From contig NZ_CADIJP010000009.1 in the NCBI RefSeq assembly GCF_902859725.1, positions 124,001 to 188,000 on the forward strand: 64,000 nucleotides of DNA, in the 5' to 3' direction. Below the pieces are notes generated by a model, which worked only from the letters and a program-made list of their open reading frames with translations, made no database searches and was not told the origin of the DNA. Each line of letters starts with the position of its first letter. Position 1 is the stretch's first letter. This document shows positions 53,745-62,800 of this stretch, piece after piece. The stretch comes from Achromobacter mucicolens. Its GTDB lineage: Bacteria > Pseudomonadota > Gammaproteobacteria > Burkholderiales > Burkholderiaceae_B. The translations under genes and the position numbers were made by a program.

Positions 53745-55178
53745 GTGAGCCTCTACGAGACTCTGGCCGACGAGATCGCCACGTCGATCGCAAGCGGCGT
53801 GCTGCGCGCCGGCGACAAGCTGCCCTCCGTGCGTGACGCGTGTGCCGCGCGCGGCGTTAGCCCCTCGACGGTGTTCCAGGCCTACTACCTGCTTGAAGCA
53901 CGCGGTCTCATCCGCGCGCAGCCGCGCTCGGGCTACTACGTCAACGCCCCCGCCGAATCGCTGCCGCCCGAACCCGGCGCCTCATGCCCCGACGGTGAAT
54001 CGACCGAACTGGCGATCAGCGAACGGATCTTCGACATCCTGGGCTCGGTGCGCAATCGCGACGTCACGCCGCTGGGCTCGGCCTTCCCCTCGCCGCTGCT
54101 CTTTCCGCTGCCGCGCTTGGCGCAGGCGATGGCCACGCATCTGAAGCGCCAGGACCCGCGCGACACCGTTGAAGACCTGGCGCCCGGCAATCCGCGCCTG
54201 CGCCGGCAGATCGCGCTGCGCTACCTGATCGGCGGCATCAATCTGCCCGCCGCCGACATCGTCGTCACGAATGGCGCGCTCGAAGCCCTGAATCTCTGCC
54301 TGCAGGCGGTCACGCAGCCCGGCGACACCGTCATGGTGGAAGCGCCGACGTTCTACGGCGCATTGCAGGCGCTGGAACGCCTTGGGCTGAAAGCGCTGGA
54401 AGTGCCCACGCATCCGCGCACCGGCATCGACCTGGACGCGATGCAGGCGGCCATCCTGCGCCACGCGCCGCGCGCCTGCTGGCTGATGACGCAATTCCAG
54501 AATCCGCTGGGCTGCCTGATGCCCGACGACAACAAGCGCCGGCTCGTCGAACTGCTTGCCCGGCACGACATTCCGCTGATCGAAGACGACGTCTACGGCG
54601 AGCTCTACTTCGGCGCGACGCGGCCGGTTCCCGCCAAGGCCTACGACACGCGCGGGCTGGTGCTGCACTGTTCGTCGTTTTCGAAATGCCTTGCGCCCGG
54701 CTATCGCATTGGCTGGGCCAGCGCCGGGCGCTACGCCCAGCAGGTGCAACGCCTGAAATTGTCATCCACGCTGTCGGCGTCCGGTCCCGCGCAGGGCGCG
54801 ATTGCCGAATACCTGGAACAAGGCGGCTATGACCGCCATCTGCGCCGGCTGCGGCAGACCTTGCAGGCGCAGCAGGAGCGCATGGCCGACGCCATCGCGC
54901 AGGCCTTTCCCGCCGGCACGCGCGTGACGCGGCCGCAGGGCGGATTCTTCCTGTGGCTGGAACTGCCGGCCGCCGTGGATGCGCTGTCGCTGCACCGCCA
55001 GGCGCTGGCGCGCGGCATCAGCGTGGCGCCCGGCCCGATCTTCTCTGCCAGCGGCCAATTTGGCAGCGCGCTACGCCTGAACTACGGGCACCCGTGGGAC
55101 GCAAGCACCGAAGCGGCGATCCGCACGCTGGGCGACCTGGCGCACGAGGCCTGCCGCGCGGCCACCGCCGGGCGCTAG
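53745..55178 (+). CDS. MocR-type PLP-dependent transcriptional regulator
   Basis: A 477-residue fusion: an N-terminal GntR winged helix (about 1-70; LADEIATSIASGVLRAGDKLPSVRDACAARGVSPSTVFQAYYLLEARGLI) and an aminotransferase-like domain with PLP Lys314 in SSFSKCLAPGYRIGW, the cofactor loop VTNGALEALNLC, FQNPLGCL and IEDDVYGELYFG. Such proteins sense a PLP-bound amine or vitamin B6. It starts with GTG at 53745, 25 bases after hprK. It converges on the cytochrome c pair, stops four bases apart with overlap. Its position suggests it could govern that pair or a distant gene. Confidence 0.93.
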   Translation: MSLYETLADEIATSIASGVLRAGDKLPSVRDACAARGVSPSTVFQAYYLLEARGLIRAQPRSGYYVNAPAESLPPEPGASCPDGESTELAISERIFDILGSVRNRDVTPLGSAFPSPLLFPLPRLAQAMATHLKRQDPRDTVEDLAPGNPRLRRQIALRYLIGGINLPAADIVVTNGALEALNLCLQAVTQPGDTVMVEAPTFYGALQALERLGLKALEVPTHPRTGIDLDAMQAAILRHAPRACWLMTQFQNPLGCLMPDDNKRRLVELLARHDIPLIEDDVYGELYFGATRPVPAKAYDTRGLVLHCSSFSKCLAPGYRIGWASAGRYAQQVQRLKLSSTLSASGPAQGAIAEYLEQGGYDRHLRRLRQTLQAQQERMADAIAQAFPAGTRVTRPQGGFFLWLELPAAVDALSLHRQALARGISVAPGPIFSASGQFGSALRLNYGHPWDASTEAAIRTLGDLAHEACRAATAGR

Positions 55179-56458
55179 TTCAACGTCGACGACGCCCGCG
55201 CGCGCTTGACCTCCAGGCCGCTCACCGCGCCTGCTTCGTTCCCCCAGCTGTTGCGGATGTAGGTCACCAGCATCGAGATGTCGTTGTCGTTGAGCACCTG
55301 GCCGAACGGCGGCATGCCGTGCGGACGCGGGTTTGCGGCCGTGGCCGGGGCGTAGCCGCCGTCGAGCACCATGCGGATGGCGTTCACGGGCGATGGCGCG
55401 GTCACCGTGGGATTGCCGGCCAGCGCGGGCCACGCCGTGCCGCTGCCTTTGCCGTCGGCCTGGTGGCATTGCGCGCATTGCTGGCGGTACAGCTTGCCGC
55501 CCAGTTCCATGGCCGCGGGCGCGGGGACGGCGGCGCGCGCATCGGTCGCGGGCGGCGTGGCGGGCAACGACTTCAGATAGGTGCCGATGGCCAGGGCGTC
55601 TTCGTCGGTCAGGTGCTGGGTGCTGCCCAGCACGACCTCGGCCATGGGTCCGCTGACGGTCGAATGCGCCGAAATGCCGGTCTTGAGCAGCGCGGCAATG
55701 TCCTGCGCGGACCAGCGCCCCATGCCGGTCTGCATGTCGTTCGTGAGCGGCGGCGCGTACCAATCCAGCACCGGAATCACGCCCCCCGCCAGCGCGTCGC
55801 GGGTGCGCGTGGCGCCCAGGCTGTTGCGCGGCGTATGGCAGGCCGCGCAATGCCCCAGCCCCTCGACCAGATACCGGCCGCGATTCCATTGGACCGACTG
55901 GCCGGGATCGGGCGCTTGCACGCCAGGCTTGAAGTACAGCGCGCGCCACGCCGCCAGCAGCGCGCGTTGGTCGTACGGGAAATTCATGTCGGGCGGACGG
56001 TTCGCCTGCTTGACGGGCGACACGCTGCGCAGATAGGCAAAGAGCGCGTCGGCGTCGCTGCGGTTGACCCGCGTGTACTCGGTGTACGGGAACGCCGGAT
56101 ACAGCAAGGTGCCGTCCTTCGATTTGCCGTTGTGCAGCGCCTGCCAGAAGTCGTCGGCCGTCCATGCGCCGATGCCGGTATCCGGATCGGGCGTGATGTT
56201 CGGACCGTAGACCGTGCCGAACGGCGTGGGAATGGGCGTGCCGCCTGCAAACGTCTTGCCCCCCTGGCTGGTGTGGCAGGCCATGCAGTTGCCGGCCAGC
56301 GCCAGATAGCGGCCGCGTTCGATCAGCGTGGCACCCTCGGCTGCCGCGGCCGTGGGCCCGGTGCTGGCATCGTCACGCGTGCCCAGCCAATACAACCCGC
56401 CGACGGCCGCCACAGCCACCAGCAACAGGACACCCAGAACTCTTTTCATCAGCGTCAT
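55175..56458 (-). CDS. Triheme membrane-anchored cytochrome c
   Basis: A 427-residue c-type cytochrome like the electron-transfer subunit of membrane alcohol, aldehyde or gluconate dehydrogenases. Three CxxCH haem motifs are present: CMACH at 58-62, CAACH near 206 and CAQCH near 328. Axial Met are likely in the PPxG-type segments (for example HGMPPFGQVL). An N-terminal hydrophobic helix (RVLGVLLLVAVAAVGGLYW) serves as anchor or signal. No matching dehydrogenase is next to it. It is 12 bases after the diheme cytochrome gene, and its 3' end overlaps the MocR gene by 4 bases tail to tail. Confidence 0.93.
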   Translation of the reverse strand: MTLMKRVLGVLLLVAVAAVGGLYWLGTRDDASTGPTAAAAEGATLIERGRYLALAGNCMACHTSQGGKTFAGGTPIPTPFGTVYGPNITPDPDTGIGAWTADDFWQALHNGKSKDGTLLYPAFPYTEYTRVNRSDADALFAYLRSVSPVKQANRPPDMNFPYDQRALLAAWRALYFKPGVQAPDPGQSVQWNRGRYLVEGLGHCAACHTPRNSLGATRTRDALAGGVIPVLDWYAPPLTNDMQTGMGRWSAQDIAALLKTGISAHSTVSGPMAEVVLGSTQHLTDEDALAIGTYLKSLPATPPATDARAAVPAPAAMELGGKLYRQQCAQCHQADGKGSGTAWPALAGNPTVTAPSPVNAIRMVLDGGYAPATAANPRPHGMPPFGQVLNDNDISMLVTYIRNSWGNEAGAVSGLEVKRARASSTLN

Positions 56459-56470
56459 TCGCGGCCCCGT

Positions 56471-57229
56471 TCAGCGTTGCGCCTGGCTGCCGCATTCCGC
56501 GGGCAGCCGGACCGAATTCGCGGCATCAGGCACGTAGGGCTCGACGACGGGCTGCGACGACAGCCAGGCCGCCAGGGCGCCGATGTCGGAGGGCGTGAGC
56601 TTGTGGGAGATGTCGGCCATGCAGTCCGGCGCGGCGGCGCGGCGCAGGCCGTTCTTCCAGCTGCCGATCTGCGCGCCGATGTAATCGCGTGGCAACCCCA
56701 GCAGGCCGGGAATCGCGGGCAGCATGCCGGAGAGCGCCGCGCCGTGACAGGACGCACAGGCCGGCAGGCCGCGCGCCGCGTCGCCATCGCGGGCGAGCTT
56801 GCGGCCGGCCTCGAGCGTGGCCGCGGACACGTCCGCGCGCACGGGCGCCGGATGCGGCACATGCTGGTCGGCAAAATACGCGGCCATTTCGCGCAGGTAG
56901 TCGTCGGGCAGTCCCGCCAGCAGATGCGTCATGGGCCGGTACTGCCGCCGGCCGTCGCGAAAATTGAGCAGCTGGTGGTAGAGATAGTCTTGCGGCTTGC
57001 CGGCCAGCCGCGGGTAGTAGCCATCGGCACCCGCCCTGCCCTGCGCGCCATGACAGGCCGTACAGGCCGCCACGCGCGCCGCCATGGTGTCGGGCTGCAA
57101 GACCGGCGGGTCGGGCTGCTGCGCCAGCGCGGGCGCGGACATAAACACAACAGCCGCCGCGGCCAAGGCCCTTGGGATCGTCCAAAACCGCAGCAGTGAA
57201 ACACTACAAGAGGAAATGAGGGCTAACAT
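56471..57229 (-). CDS. Diheme cytochrome c4-like protein
   Basis: A 252-residue periplasmic protein with two cytochrome c domains, as in cytochrome c4. Haem motifs CTACH at 56-60 and CASCH near 155 each sit at the start of a roughly 100-residue domain, with Met ligands in YRPMTHLLAGL and DISHKLTPSDIGALAAWL context. The N-terminal part is a signal peptide ending around APALA (residues 12-36). It opens the two-gene cytochrome operon and would pass electrons to or from the triheme protein. The longer start at 57229 includes an unusual Cys (SSCSV) and may be too far upstream. Confidence 0.9.
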   Translation of the reverse strand: MLALISSCSVSLLRFWTIPRALAAAAVVFMSAPALAQQPDPPVLQPDTMAARVAACTACHGAQGRAGADGYYPRLAGKPQDYLYHQLLNFRDGRRQYRPMTHLLAGLPDDYLREMAAYFADQHVPHPAPVRADVSAATLEAGRKLARDGDAARGLPACASCHGAALSGMLPAIPGLLGLPRDYIGAQIGSWKNGLRRAAAPDCMADISHKLTPSDIGALAAWLSSQPVVEPYVPDAANSVRLPAECGSQAQR

Positions 57230-57416
57230 CTAGGTCGAATTCCAAACCCCGAACCGAGACGGCGGGGCGCGTAAAGTGGAACTGCGATGGAACTGCGGAG
57301 TTTGCGGCCCCTAGCTTACGTCAGGGCACGCAGCAGGGAACAGAAGCAGTTCCTGAGTTTATGGCCATATCAGATGCTATCCCGCCGGCATCGTCCTGGA
57401 AAAGCGTGCCACAATC

Positions 57417-58295
57417 ATGTCCATGTTGAAAGTCGTCCTCGTCACCGGCATTTCCGGCTCCGGCAAATCCGTCGCGCTGCGCATGCTCGAGGACGCAAGC
57501 TATACCTGCGTCGACAATCTTCCCGTTCGCTTCCTGACCGAGTTCATTGCCCAGGCGCGTGATGAGGGCATGGAGCGCGTGGCGGTCGCCATCGACGTGC
57601 GCTCGCCGGGCGAGCTTGCCGAACTGCCCGACGTGGTCACCGCGTTGCGCGCCATGGGCACCAGCCTGCGGGTCGTCTTCCTGGATGCCAACACGGCCAC
57701 GCTGGTGCAGCGTTATTCCGAATCGCGCCGCCGCCATCCGCTGACCGACCGCCTGCAGCGCGGCGGCACCGCACCCTCGCTGACCGAGTGCATCGCCCTG
57801 GAAAGAGAACTGCTGGCGCCGCTGCGCGAGCAGGAACACGTCATCGACACCTCGGACCTGACGCCCGGCCAGCTTCGCGCCTGGATCCGCGACCTGATCA
57901 AGGCAGACCGCGCGCCGCTGGTGCTGACGTTCGAATCCTTCGCGTACAAGCGCGGCGTGCCGGGAGACGCGGACCTGGTGTTCGACGTGCGCTGCCTGCC
58001 CAATCCCCATTACGACCGCAATCTGCGCCCGCTGACCGGCCGCGACGAGCCCGTGGCCACGTGGCTCGCGGGATACGAGCAGGTGGGTCTGATGATCGAC
58101 GACATTGCGGGCTTCCTGAAGCGCTGGCTTCCGCTGTACACGCAGGACACCCGCAACTACCTGACCGTGGCCATCGGCTGTACCGGCGGCCAGCACCGCT
58201 CGGTCTACGTGGTGGAACAGCTGGCGCTGCGCTTTGCCGATCACGACCCGCTCCTGGTGCGCCACCGCACGCAACTGCCCGACGAAACCGCATGA
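57417..58295 (+). CDS. rapZ: RNase adapter RapZ / nucleotide-binding protein
   Basis: A 292-residue P-loop protein of the RapZ/YvcJ family. Walker A GISGSGKS is at residues 11-18, and the C-terminal RNA-binding region has VGCTGGQHRSVYVVEQLA near 255. In E. coli it directs RNase E to a small RNA controlling GlmS (amino-sugar and cell-wall supply). In betaproteobacteria it belongs to the ptsN-hprK neighbourhood, but here it is separated from hprK by about 3.7 kb. A second ATG lies at 57423; a CACAAT (57410-57415) just before it suggests a leaderless start there. Confidence 0.94.
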   Translation: MSMLKVVLVTGISGSGKSVALRMLEDASYTCVDNLPVRFLTEFIAQARDEGMERVAVAIDVRSPGELAELPDVVTALRAMGTSLRVVFLDANTATLVQRYSESRRRHPLTDRLQRGGTAPSLTECIALERELLAPLREQEHVIDTSDLTPGQLRAWIRDLIKADRAPLVLTFESFAYKRGVPGDADLVFDVRCLPNPHYDRNLRPLTGRDEPVATWLAGYEQVGLMIDDIAGFLKRWLPLYTQDTRNYLTVAIGCTGGQHRSVYVVEQLALRFADHDPLLVRHRTQLPDETA

Positions 58296-59251
58296 CGCTT
58301 TCCCGCCCCTTACATCTCATTTTCGTGCTGCTGCTGGCGATCGCCGTGGCAGGCTGCTCCACCAGCGGCGGACGCAAGAAGGGCGGTTACTACAAGGACG
58401 ACGGGCCGGATGCCAATCCGCCGTCGAACCTGGACCAGATTCCAGACGCCGTGCCCAAGCTGGAACCCTACGCCAGCGGGGCAAACCGGCCCTATGTCGT
58501 ATTCGGCCAGCGCTACGTGCCGGACACGAGCGGACAGCCCTACAAAAAGCGCGGCATCGCGTCGTGGTACGGCAAGAAGTTTCATGGCAACTCCACGTCG
58601 ATCGGCGAGACCTACGACATGTATGCCATGACGGCCGCGCACACGACGCTGCCGATTCCCAGCTATGCGCGGGTGACCAGCCTGGTCAACGGCAAGACGA
58701 TCATCGTGCGGGTGAACGACCGCGGCCCCTTCCACAGCGACCGCATCATGGACCTGTCATACGTGGCCGCCTACAAGCTGGGCATCATCGGCCCGGGTAG
58801 CGGCCAGGTGGTCGTGGAAGCGATCCAGGCCGAAGAGATCCGCCGGCTGGCCTCGCAAGGCGCGCCCGCGGCCCCCGCGCCGGAGCCGGAATCGGCCACG
58901 GGCTCAACGCCCGTAATGGCGCCCGTGGCCGCCACGCCCGTGGCGCTGACGCCTGAGCCCCTGGCGCCAGCCACGCCCAGCCCCGCACCGATGCGTCCGG
59001 CGTCCGGCGTGGCCGGCGGCAGCGTCTACCTGCAGGTGGGCGCGTTCAGCCAGCCCGCCAATGCGCAGTCGCTGGTCAGCCGCATCAACACGCAACTGGG
59101 CGCCGAAGGCGCGCCTGCGGCGACGGTGGAACAGACCAACAATCTTTACCGGGTGCGGATCGGTCCGTATCCCGACCGCCAGAGCGCGCTCAATGCCGTG
59201 CCGCTCGTGTCGGACCGCATCGGCATCCTGCCGACCATCGCGTCGCAATAA
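58292..59251 (+). CDS. rlpA: Rare lipoprotein A (septal ring lytic transglycosylase family)
   Basis: A 319-residue outer-membrane lipoprotein. The lipobox VAGC places the acylated Cys at residue 22. A double-psi beta-barrel domain (about 88-180) has KKRGIASWYGKKFHGNSTSIGETYDMYAMTAAHTTLPIP and VRVNDRGPFHSDRIMDLSYVAA, with the catalytic Asp. After an Ala/Pro-rich linker (about 185-245) comes a SPOR domain (SVYLQVGAFSQPANAQSLVSRI) that binds denuded septal peptidoglycan. It overlaps the rapZ stop by 4 bases, which is unusual: rlpA more often lies with the mreB/dac cluster. Confidence 0.94.
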   Translation: MTLSRPLHLIFVLLLAIAVAGCSTSGGRKKGGYYKDDGPDANPPSNLDQIPDAVPKLEPYASGANRPYVVFGQRYVPDTSGQPYKKRGIASWYGKKFHGNSTSIGETYDMYAMTAAHTTLPIPSYARVTSLVNGKTIIVRVNDRGPFHSDRIMDLSYVAAYKLGIIGPGSGQVVVEAIQAEEIRRLASQGAPAAPAPEPESATGSTPVMAPVAATPVALTPEPLAPATPSPAPMRPASGVAGGSVYLQVGAFSQPANAQSLVSRINTQLGAEGAPAATVEQTNNLYRVRIGPYPDRQSALNAVPLVSDRIGILPTIASQ

Positions 59252-59309
59252 CGCATCGCGGTAATTGGCCAAGTCAGCGCCCAAATAAGCGGCCGGGCGC
59301 CGGGCTTGC

Positions 59310-59894
59310 CTACCAGGACAGCTCTGCCTGCCCGTCGCAGACCCGGCGGGCGCGCGCGCTGCGGCTGAGATAGCGATTGCCCTCGTGGGCCAGCAGCGCC
59401 TGCTTGCGGGGCAACCCGCCGCCAAAACCCGTCAGCGACGTGTCCGCGCCGATCACGCGGTGGCACGGAATGATGATGCTGATGGGATTGCGGCCCACGG
59501 CGCCGCCCACCGCCTGCGCGCCCTTGGGCCGGTCCACGGCGCGGGCAAGCTCGCCGTAGCTGGTGAGCACGCCGAATTCCAGCGCGCACAGCGCATGCCA
59601 GACCTGATGCTGAAACGTCGTTCCCACGGGGTCGAGCGTCACGTCGAACACGCGCCGCTCGCCGGCGAACCACTCGTCCAGTTCGCGCCGCGCCTGCTCC
59701 AGGAAGGGGTCGTTGCCGGACAGCGTCCAGCCTTCCGGCGACGGCAGCAGCGCCTGATCGGTGAACCATGCGCCGCGCAACCCCTTGGGACTGGCGACCA
59801 GGCGCATCTCGCCCAGCGGCGTCGGCATGTCGCGATAGGTCAGCCGCTCGTTCGGGTCGGCCGGTTTGTTGGACACGAGCGTCGAATACGCCAT
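59310..59894 (-). CDS. ogt: Methylated-DNA--protein-cysteine methyltransferase
   Basis: A 194-residue suicidal DNA repair protein that takes methyl groups from O6-methylguanine to its active Cys. The motif IIIPCHRVIGAD with the acceptor Cys is near residue 143, followed by TGFGGGLPRKQALLAHE. The N-terminal ribonuclease-H-like domain is present (TPLGEMRLVASPKGLRGAWF). It lacks the AraC-type domain of Ada, so it is of the Ogt type. It lies 3 bases after the rsmI stop, on the same strand. Confidence 0.93.
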   Translation of the reverse strand: MAYSTLVSNKPADPNERLTYRDMPTPLGEMRLVASPKGLRGAWFTDQALLPSPEGWTLSGNDPFLEQARRELDEWFAGERRVFDVTLDPVGTTFQHQVWHALCALEFGVLTSYGELARAVDRPKGAQAVGGAVGRNPISIIIPCHRVIGADTSLTGFGGGLPRKQALLAHEGNRYLSRSARARRVCDGQAELSW

Positions 59895-59897
59895 GGA

Positions 59898-60833
59898 TTA
59901 TTCCTGCGTCTTCTTGCGCGCCAGGGCGCGGTTGTACAGGACGTCGCGAGGCTGGCCGGTCACCTTGGCGGCGACGCGCGCGGCATCGCGCACGGACAGC
60001 GATTCCAGCAAGGCGTCCAGCAGAACGTCGTGGGCCGGGTCCGCGTCCTCGTCAGCGGCCGCTTCGGGCTCGGCATGGACGATCAGCACGAACTCGCCCT
60101 GTTCACGATGCGGATCCGCGGCCAGCCAGGCCGACGCCTCGCTCAGCCGGAAAGTGCCGATCTCTTCGAAACGCTTGGTCAGCTCGCGCGCCACGGTCAG
60201 TTCGCGGTCGGGGCCGCACACCTCGAGCAGGTCGGCAAAGGTGGCCGCCAGCCGGTGCGGCGACTCGAACATCACGACGGGCGCGGGCAATGCGCACCAC
60301 TGGCGCAGCCAGCGCTGACGGGCCACGGCCTTCGGTGGCGCAAAGCCCGCGAAGGCGTAGGCGGGGTTCTCGTCCGTGGTGACGCCGCTGCCCATCAGCG
60401 CAGCGATCACGGCGCTGGGGCCGGGCACCGGCACCACGGCGTAGCCGGCGGCGCGCACCGCCCGGACCACCCGCGCGCCGGGGTCGCTGACCGCGGGCGC
60501 ACCGGCGTCGGACACCAGCGCCACGCGCTGGCCTTGCGCCAGGCGCTCGCAGATGGCCTGCGCCGCGGCGGCCTCGTTGTGGCGGTGCGCCGCCATGAGC
60601 GGCGTGCCCACGCCCCAGGCATCGAGCAGCGTGCGGCTGGCGCGCGTGTCTTCGGCAGCAATCACGTCAGCCCGCTGCAGGGCGTGCCAGGCACGCAGGC
60701 CCAGGTCGCCCAGATTGCCGATGGGCGTGGCCACGACATACAGCGTCGAGGCGGGCCAATGCTGGCCGGCCACGCGTTCCGACACGCGGGACCAGGCATC
60801 GCCGGCAACGGGAGGTGAGACGTTTTGATTCAT
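59898..60833 (-). CDS. rsmI: 16S rRNA 2'-O-ribose C1402 methyltransferase RsmI
   Basis: A 311-residue tetrapyrrole-methylase-fold enzyme that methylates C1402 in 16S rRNA. The motifs [63 protein letters not shown] and [16 protein letters not shown] are present, as is the C-terminal HTH-like tail with the [30 protein letters not shown] repeat. It is divergent from yraN with 64 bases between. The E. coli order rsmI-lpoA-yraN-diaA-dolP is preserved, except that lpoA is missing. Confidence 0.96.
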   Translation of the reverse strand: MNQNVSPPVAGDAWSRVSERVAGQHWPASTLYVVATPIGNLGDLGLRAWHALQRADVIAAEDTRASRTLLDAWGVGTPLMAAHRHNEAAAAQAICERLAQGQRVALVSDAGAPAVSDPGARVVRAVRAAGYAVVPVPGPSAVIAALMGSGVTTDENPAYAFAGFAPPKAVARQRWLRQWCALPAPVVMFESPHRLAATFADLLEVCGPDRELTVARELTKRFEEIGTFRLSEASAWLAADPHREQGEFVLIVHAEPEAAADEDADPAHDVLLDALLESLSVRDAARVAAKVTGQPRDVLYNRALARKKTQE

Positions 60834-60897
60834 TGCAGCCTGCAGACTCGGAAAACCATGTCAGTGTAGCCGCCTATGCCCGCTGCCTTTGGAATCC

Positions 60898-61377
60898 ATG
60901 ACGGACGACACCCTGCGCCTGGCCTGCGAACTTGCCCTGGCCGCCCGCCGCCGCGCCGCCAAACGTCGGCGGCGCACCGGACGCACGCCGGCCGACCGTC
61001 CGCCCCCGCGCCGCTCGCCCACGCAGCGACGCGGCGATCATCATGAAGCGGCAGCGCTGCGCCTGCTGCTGGCGCACGGCCTGACGCTGCTGGCGCGCAA
61101 CCTGGCCTGCCGCGCCGGTGAAATCGATCTGGCCATGCGCGACGGCAACACGCTCGTCTTCGTGGAGGTCCGGGCGCGCGCCAACCGCCGGTTCGGCGGG
61201 GCCGCCGCCAGCATCGGCCGGGAAAAGCAGGCGCGGCTGGCGCGGGCGGCGGCGCTGTGGCTGCCCGAACTGGCCCGCCGCCACTGGCAAGGAGCGCCCC
61301 CGCCCGCACGTTTCGACGCGGTGGTTTTCGACGACGGCGAGCCGGCCTGGCTGCGCGGCGCTTTCTGGCTGCCCTGA
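60898..61377 (+). CDS. yraN: UPF0102 family protein YraN
   Basis: A 159-residue protein of the YraN family, which has a PD-(D/E)xK-like nuclease fold. The conserved [49 protein letters not shown] block is present (GEIDL and FVEVR match the D...ExK positions). The function is unclear, perhaps in DNA handling. The 45 residues before it are strongly Arg/Pro-rich and longer than E. coli YraN (131 residues). An in-frame TTG three codons earlier is possible but the ATG at 60898 is preferred. It is followed by diaA after 86 bases. Confidence 0.87.
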   Translation: MTDDTLRLACELALAARRRAAKRRRRTGRTPADRPPPRRSPTQRRGDHHEAAALRLLLAHGLTLLARNLACRAGEIDLAMRDGNTLVFVEVRARANRRFGGAAASIGREKQARLARAAALWLPELARRHWQGAPPPARFDAVVFDDGEPAWLRGAFWLP

Positions 61378-61463
61378 TCCGGCTGGCGCAGTCCGGCGCC
61401 GGCCCTCGGCGATCGTTGCGCGTGGACAGAACCGCGGCCCGGCCCCGTGAGATAATCGCGCCC

Positions 61464-62057
61464 ATGGATATGACCTCTCGTATGACGTCGCACTTTCGCG
61501 ACGCCATGGCCGCTCACGAACAAAGCATGAACGTCCTGGCCGAGCCGCTGGCCGTGGCCGTGGACGTGCTGTTCGGCGCCCTGGCGAACAACGGCAAGAT
61601 TCTGGCTTGCGGCAATGGCGGCTCGGCCGCCGACGCGCAACATTTCATCGCCGAGCTGGTGGGCCGCTTCGAACGCGAACGCCTGCCGCTCGCGGGCATC
61701 GCGCTCAATACCGACACCTCCATCCTCACGGCGGTCGGCAACGACTACGGCTTTGACGAAGTCTTTGAACGGCAGGTCAACGCCTTCGGGCAGGCCGGCG
61801 ACGTGCTCGTGGCCATTTCCACCAGCGGCAATTCGCCCAACGTGGTCCGCGCCATGGAAGCCGCCAGCGCACGCGAAATGCACGTCCTGGCCCTGACCGG
61901 CAAGGGCGGCGGCGTCATGGGGGAACTCATTACCCCGATGGACGTCCATCTATGTGTTCCCAGCGATCGCACCATGCGCATCCAGGAAGTCCATATTCTG
62001 CTGCTGCACGCGCTGTGCGACGGCATCGACGCTCTTCTGCTTGGAGACACCGAATGA
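61464..62057 (+). CDS. diaA: SIS-domain DnaA initiator-associating protein DiaA
   Basis: A 197-residue SIS-fold protein, tetrameric in E. coli, where it binds DnaA and stimulates replication start. The family motif ILACGNGGSAADAQHFIAELVGRFERERLPL is near residue 50 with VAISTSGNSPNVVRAM near 111. Phosphoheptose isomerase (GmhA) is a close relative and some annotations use that name; context yraN-diaA-dolP favours DiaA. A GATAAT (61451-61456) ends 7 bases before the ATG and no Shine-Dalgarno is seen, so the transcript may be leaderless. It overlaps dolP by 4 bases. Confidence 0.9.
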   Translation: MDMTSRMTSHFRDAMAAHEQSMNVLAEPLAVAVDVLFGALANNGKILACGNGGSAADAQHFIAELVGRFERERLPLAGIALNTDTSILTAVGNDYGFDEVFERQVNAFGQAGDVLVAISTSGNSPNVVRAMEAASAREMHVLALTGKGGGVMGELITPMDVHLCVPSDRTMRIQEVHILLLHALCDGIDALLLGDTE

Positions 62058-62800
62058 TTCTTGACGTCAGACCCGCAGTCCGCCCGCTGATGCTTGCCGC
62101 CGCGCTGTCCACCGCGGCGCTTTCGCTGACGGCCTGCGCGCCTTTGATCGTGGGCGGCGCCGCCGCCACCACGGCGGTGGTCGTCACCGACCGCCGCACG
62201 TCCGGCGTCCAGCTCGAAGACCAGAACATGGCGTTCAAGGCGCAGAACCTGATCTCCCAGAAGCTGGGCGATACCGCACGCGTCAATGCCATGGCCTACG
62301 GCGGCCACCTTCTGCTGACGGGCGATGTGCCCTCCGAAGAAGCCAAGAACCAGGCCACCACCATTGCCCAGGGCGTGGAAAACGTAAAGCAGGTCATCAA
62401 CCAGCTGAACGTCGGACCCATCGCCTCGTTTGGCCAGCGCTCCAACGACACCTGGCTGACCTCCAAGGTCAAGACCGCCCTGCTCAATACCAAGTACGTA
62501 CCCTCGGGCACCATCGCCGTCACGACCGACCGCGGCGTCGTCTACCTGATGGGCAAGGTCACGCAAGCCGAAGGCGACTATGCCGCCAACGCCACCGCCG
62601 ACGTCGGCGGCGTGACCAAGGTGGTCAAGCTCTTTGAAACCATCAGCCGCGAAGAGGCGATCCGCCTGTCGGGAAGCGGCTCCAAACCCGCCACCACCGA
62701 AAGCAAGGCGCCCATCGAAAGCGGCACCGGTCCGGCCACTGACAACGCGGCGGGCACCGGCGGCACGAGCAGCGGCGTCGAGGCAATGCCCATCAAATGA
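62054..62800 (+). CDS. dolP: BON-domain outer-membrane lipoprotein DolP (YraP)
   Basis: A 248-residue lipoprotein. The signal ends with the lipobox LTAC, Cys at about residue 28. Two BON domains follow (about 55-120 and 125-195), with AVNAMAYGGHLLLTGDVPS-type and VYLMGKVTQAEGDYAANATADVGGVTKVV strands, as in E. coli DolP, an outer-membrane protein for envelope integrity and BAM quality. The C-terminal 50 residues are Gly/Ser/Thr/Ala-rich and disordered, longer than the E. coli protein (191 residues). It overlaps diaA and the next gene by 4 bases each. Confidence 0.93.
   Translation: MILDVRPAVRPLMLAAALSTAALSLTACAPLIVGGAAATTAVVVTDRRTSGVQLEDQNMAFKAQNLISQKLGDTARVNAMAYGGHLLLTGDVPSEEAKNQATTIAQGVENVKQVINQLNVGPIASFGQRSNDTWLTSKVKTALLNTKYVPSGTIAVTTDRGVVYLMGKVTQAEGDYAANATADVGGVTKVVKLFETISREEAIRLSGSGSKPATTESKAPIESGTGPATDNAAGTGGTSSGVEAMPIK

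Noticed and set aside
61464-62057. GmhA (heptose isomerase) as sole name for the SIS gene
   Set aside because: The fold alone cannot separate GmhA from DiaA; the rsmI-yraN-dolP neighbourhood favours DiaA, though heptose isomerase activity is not excluded.
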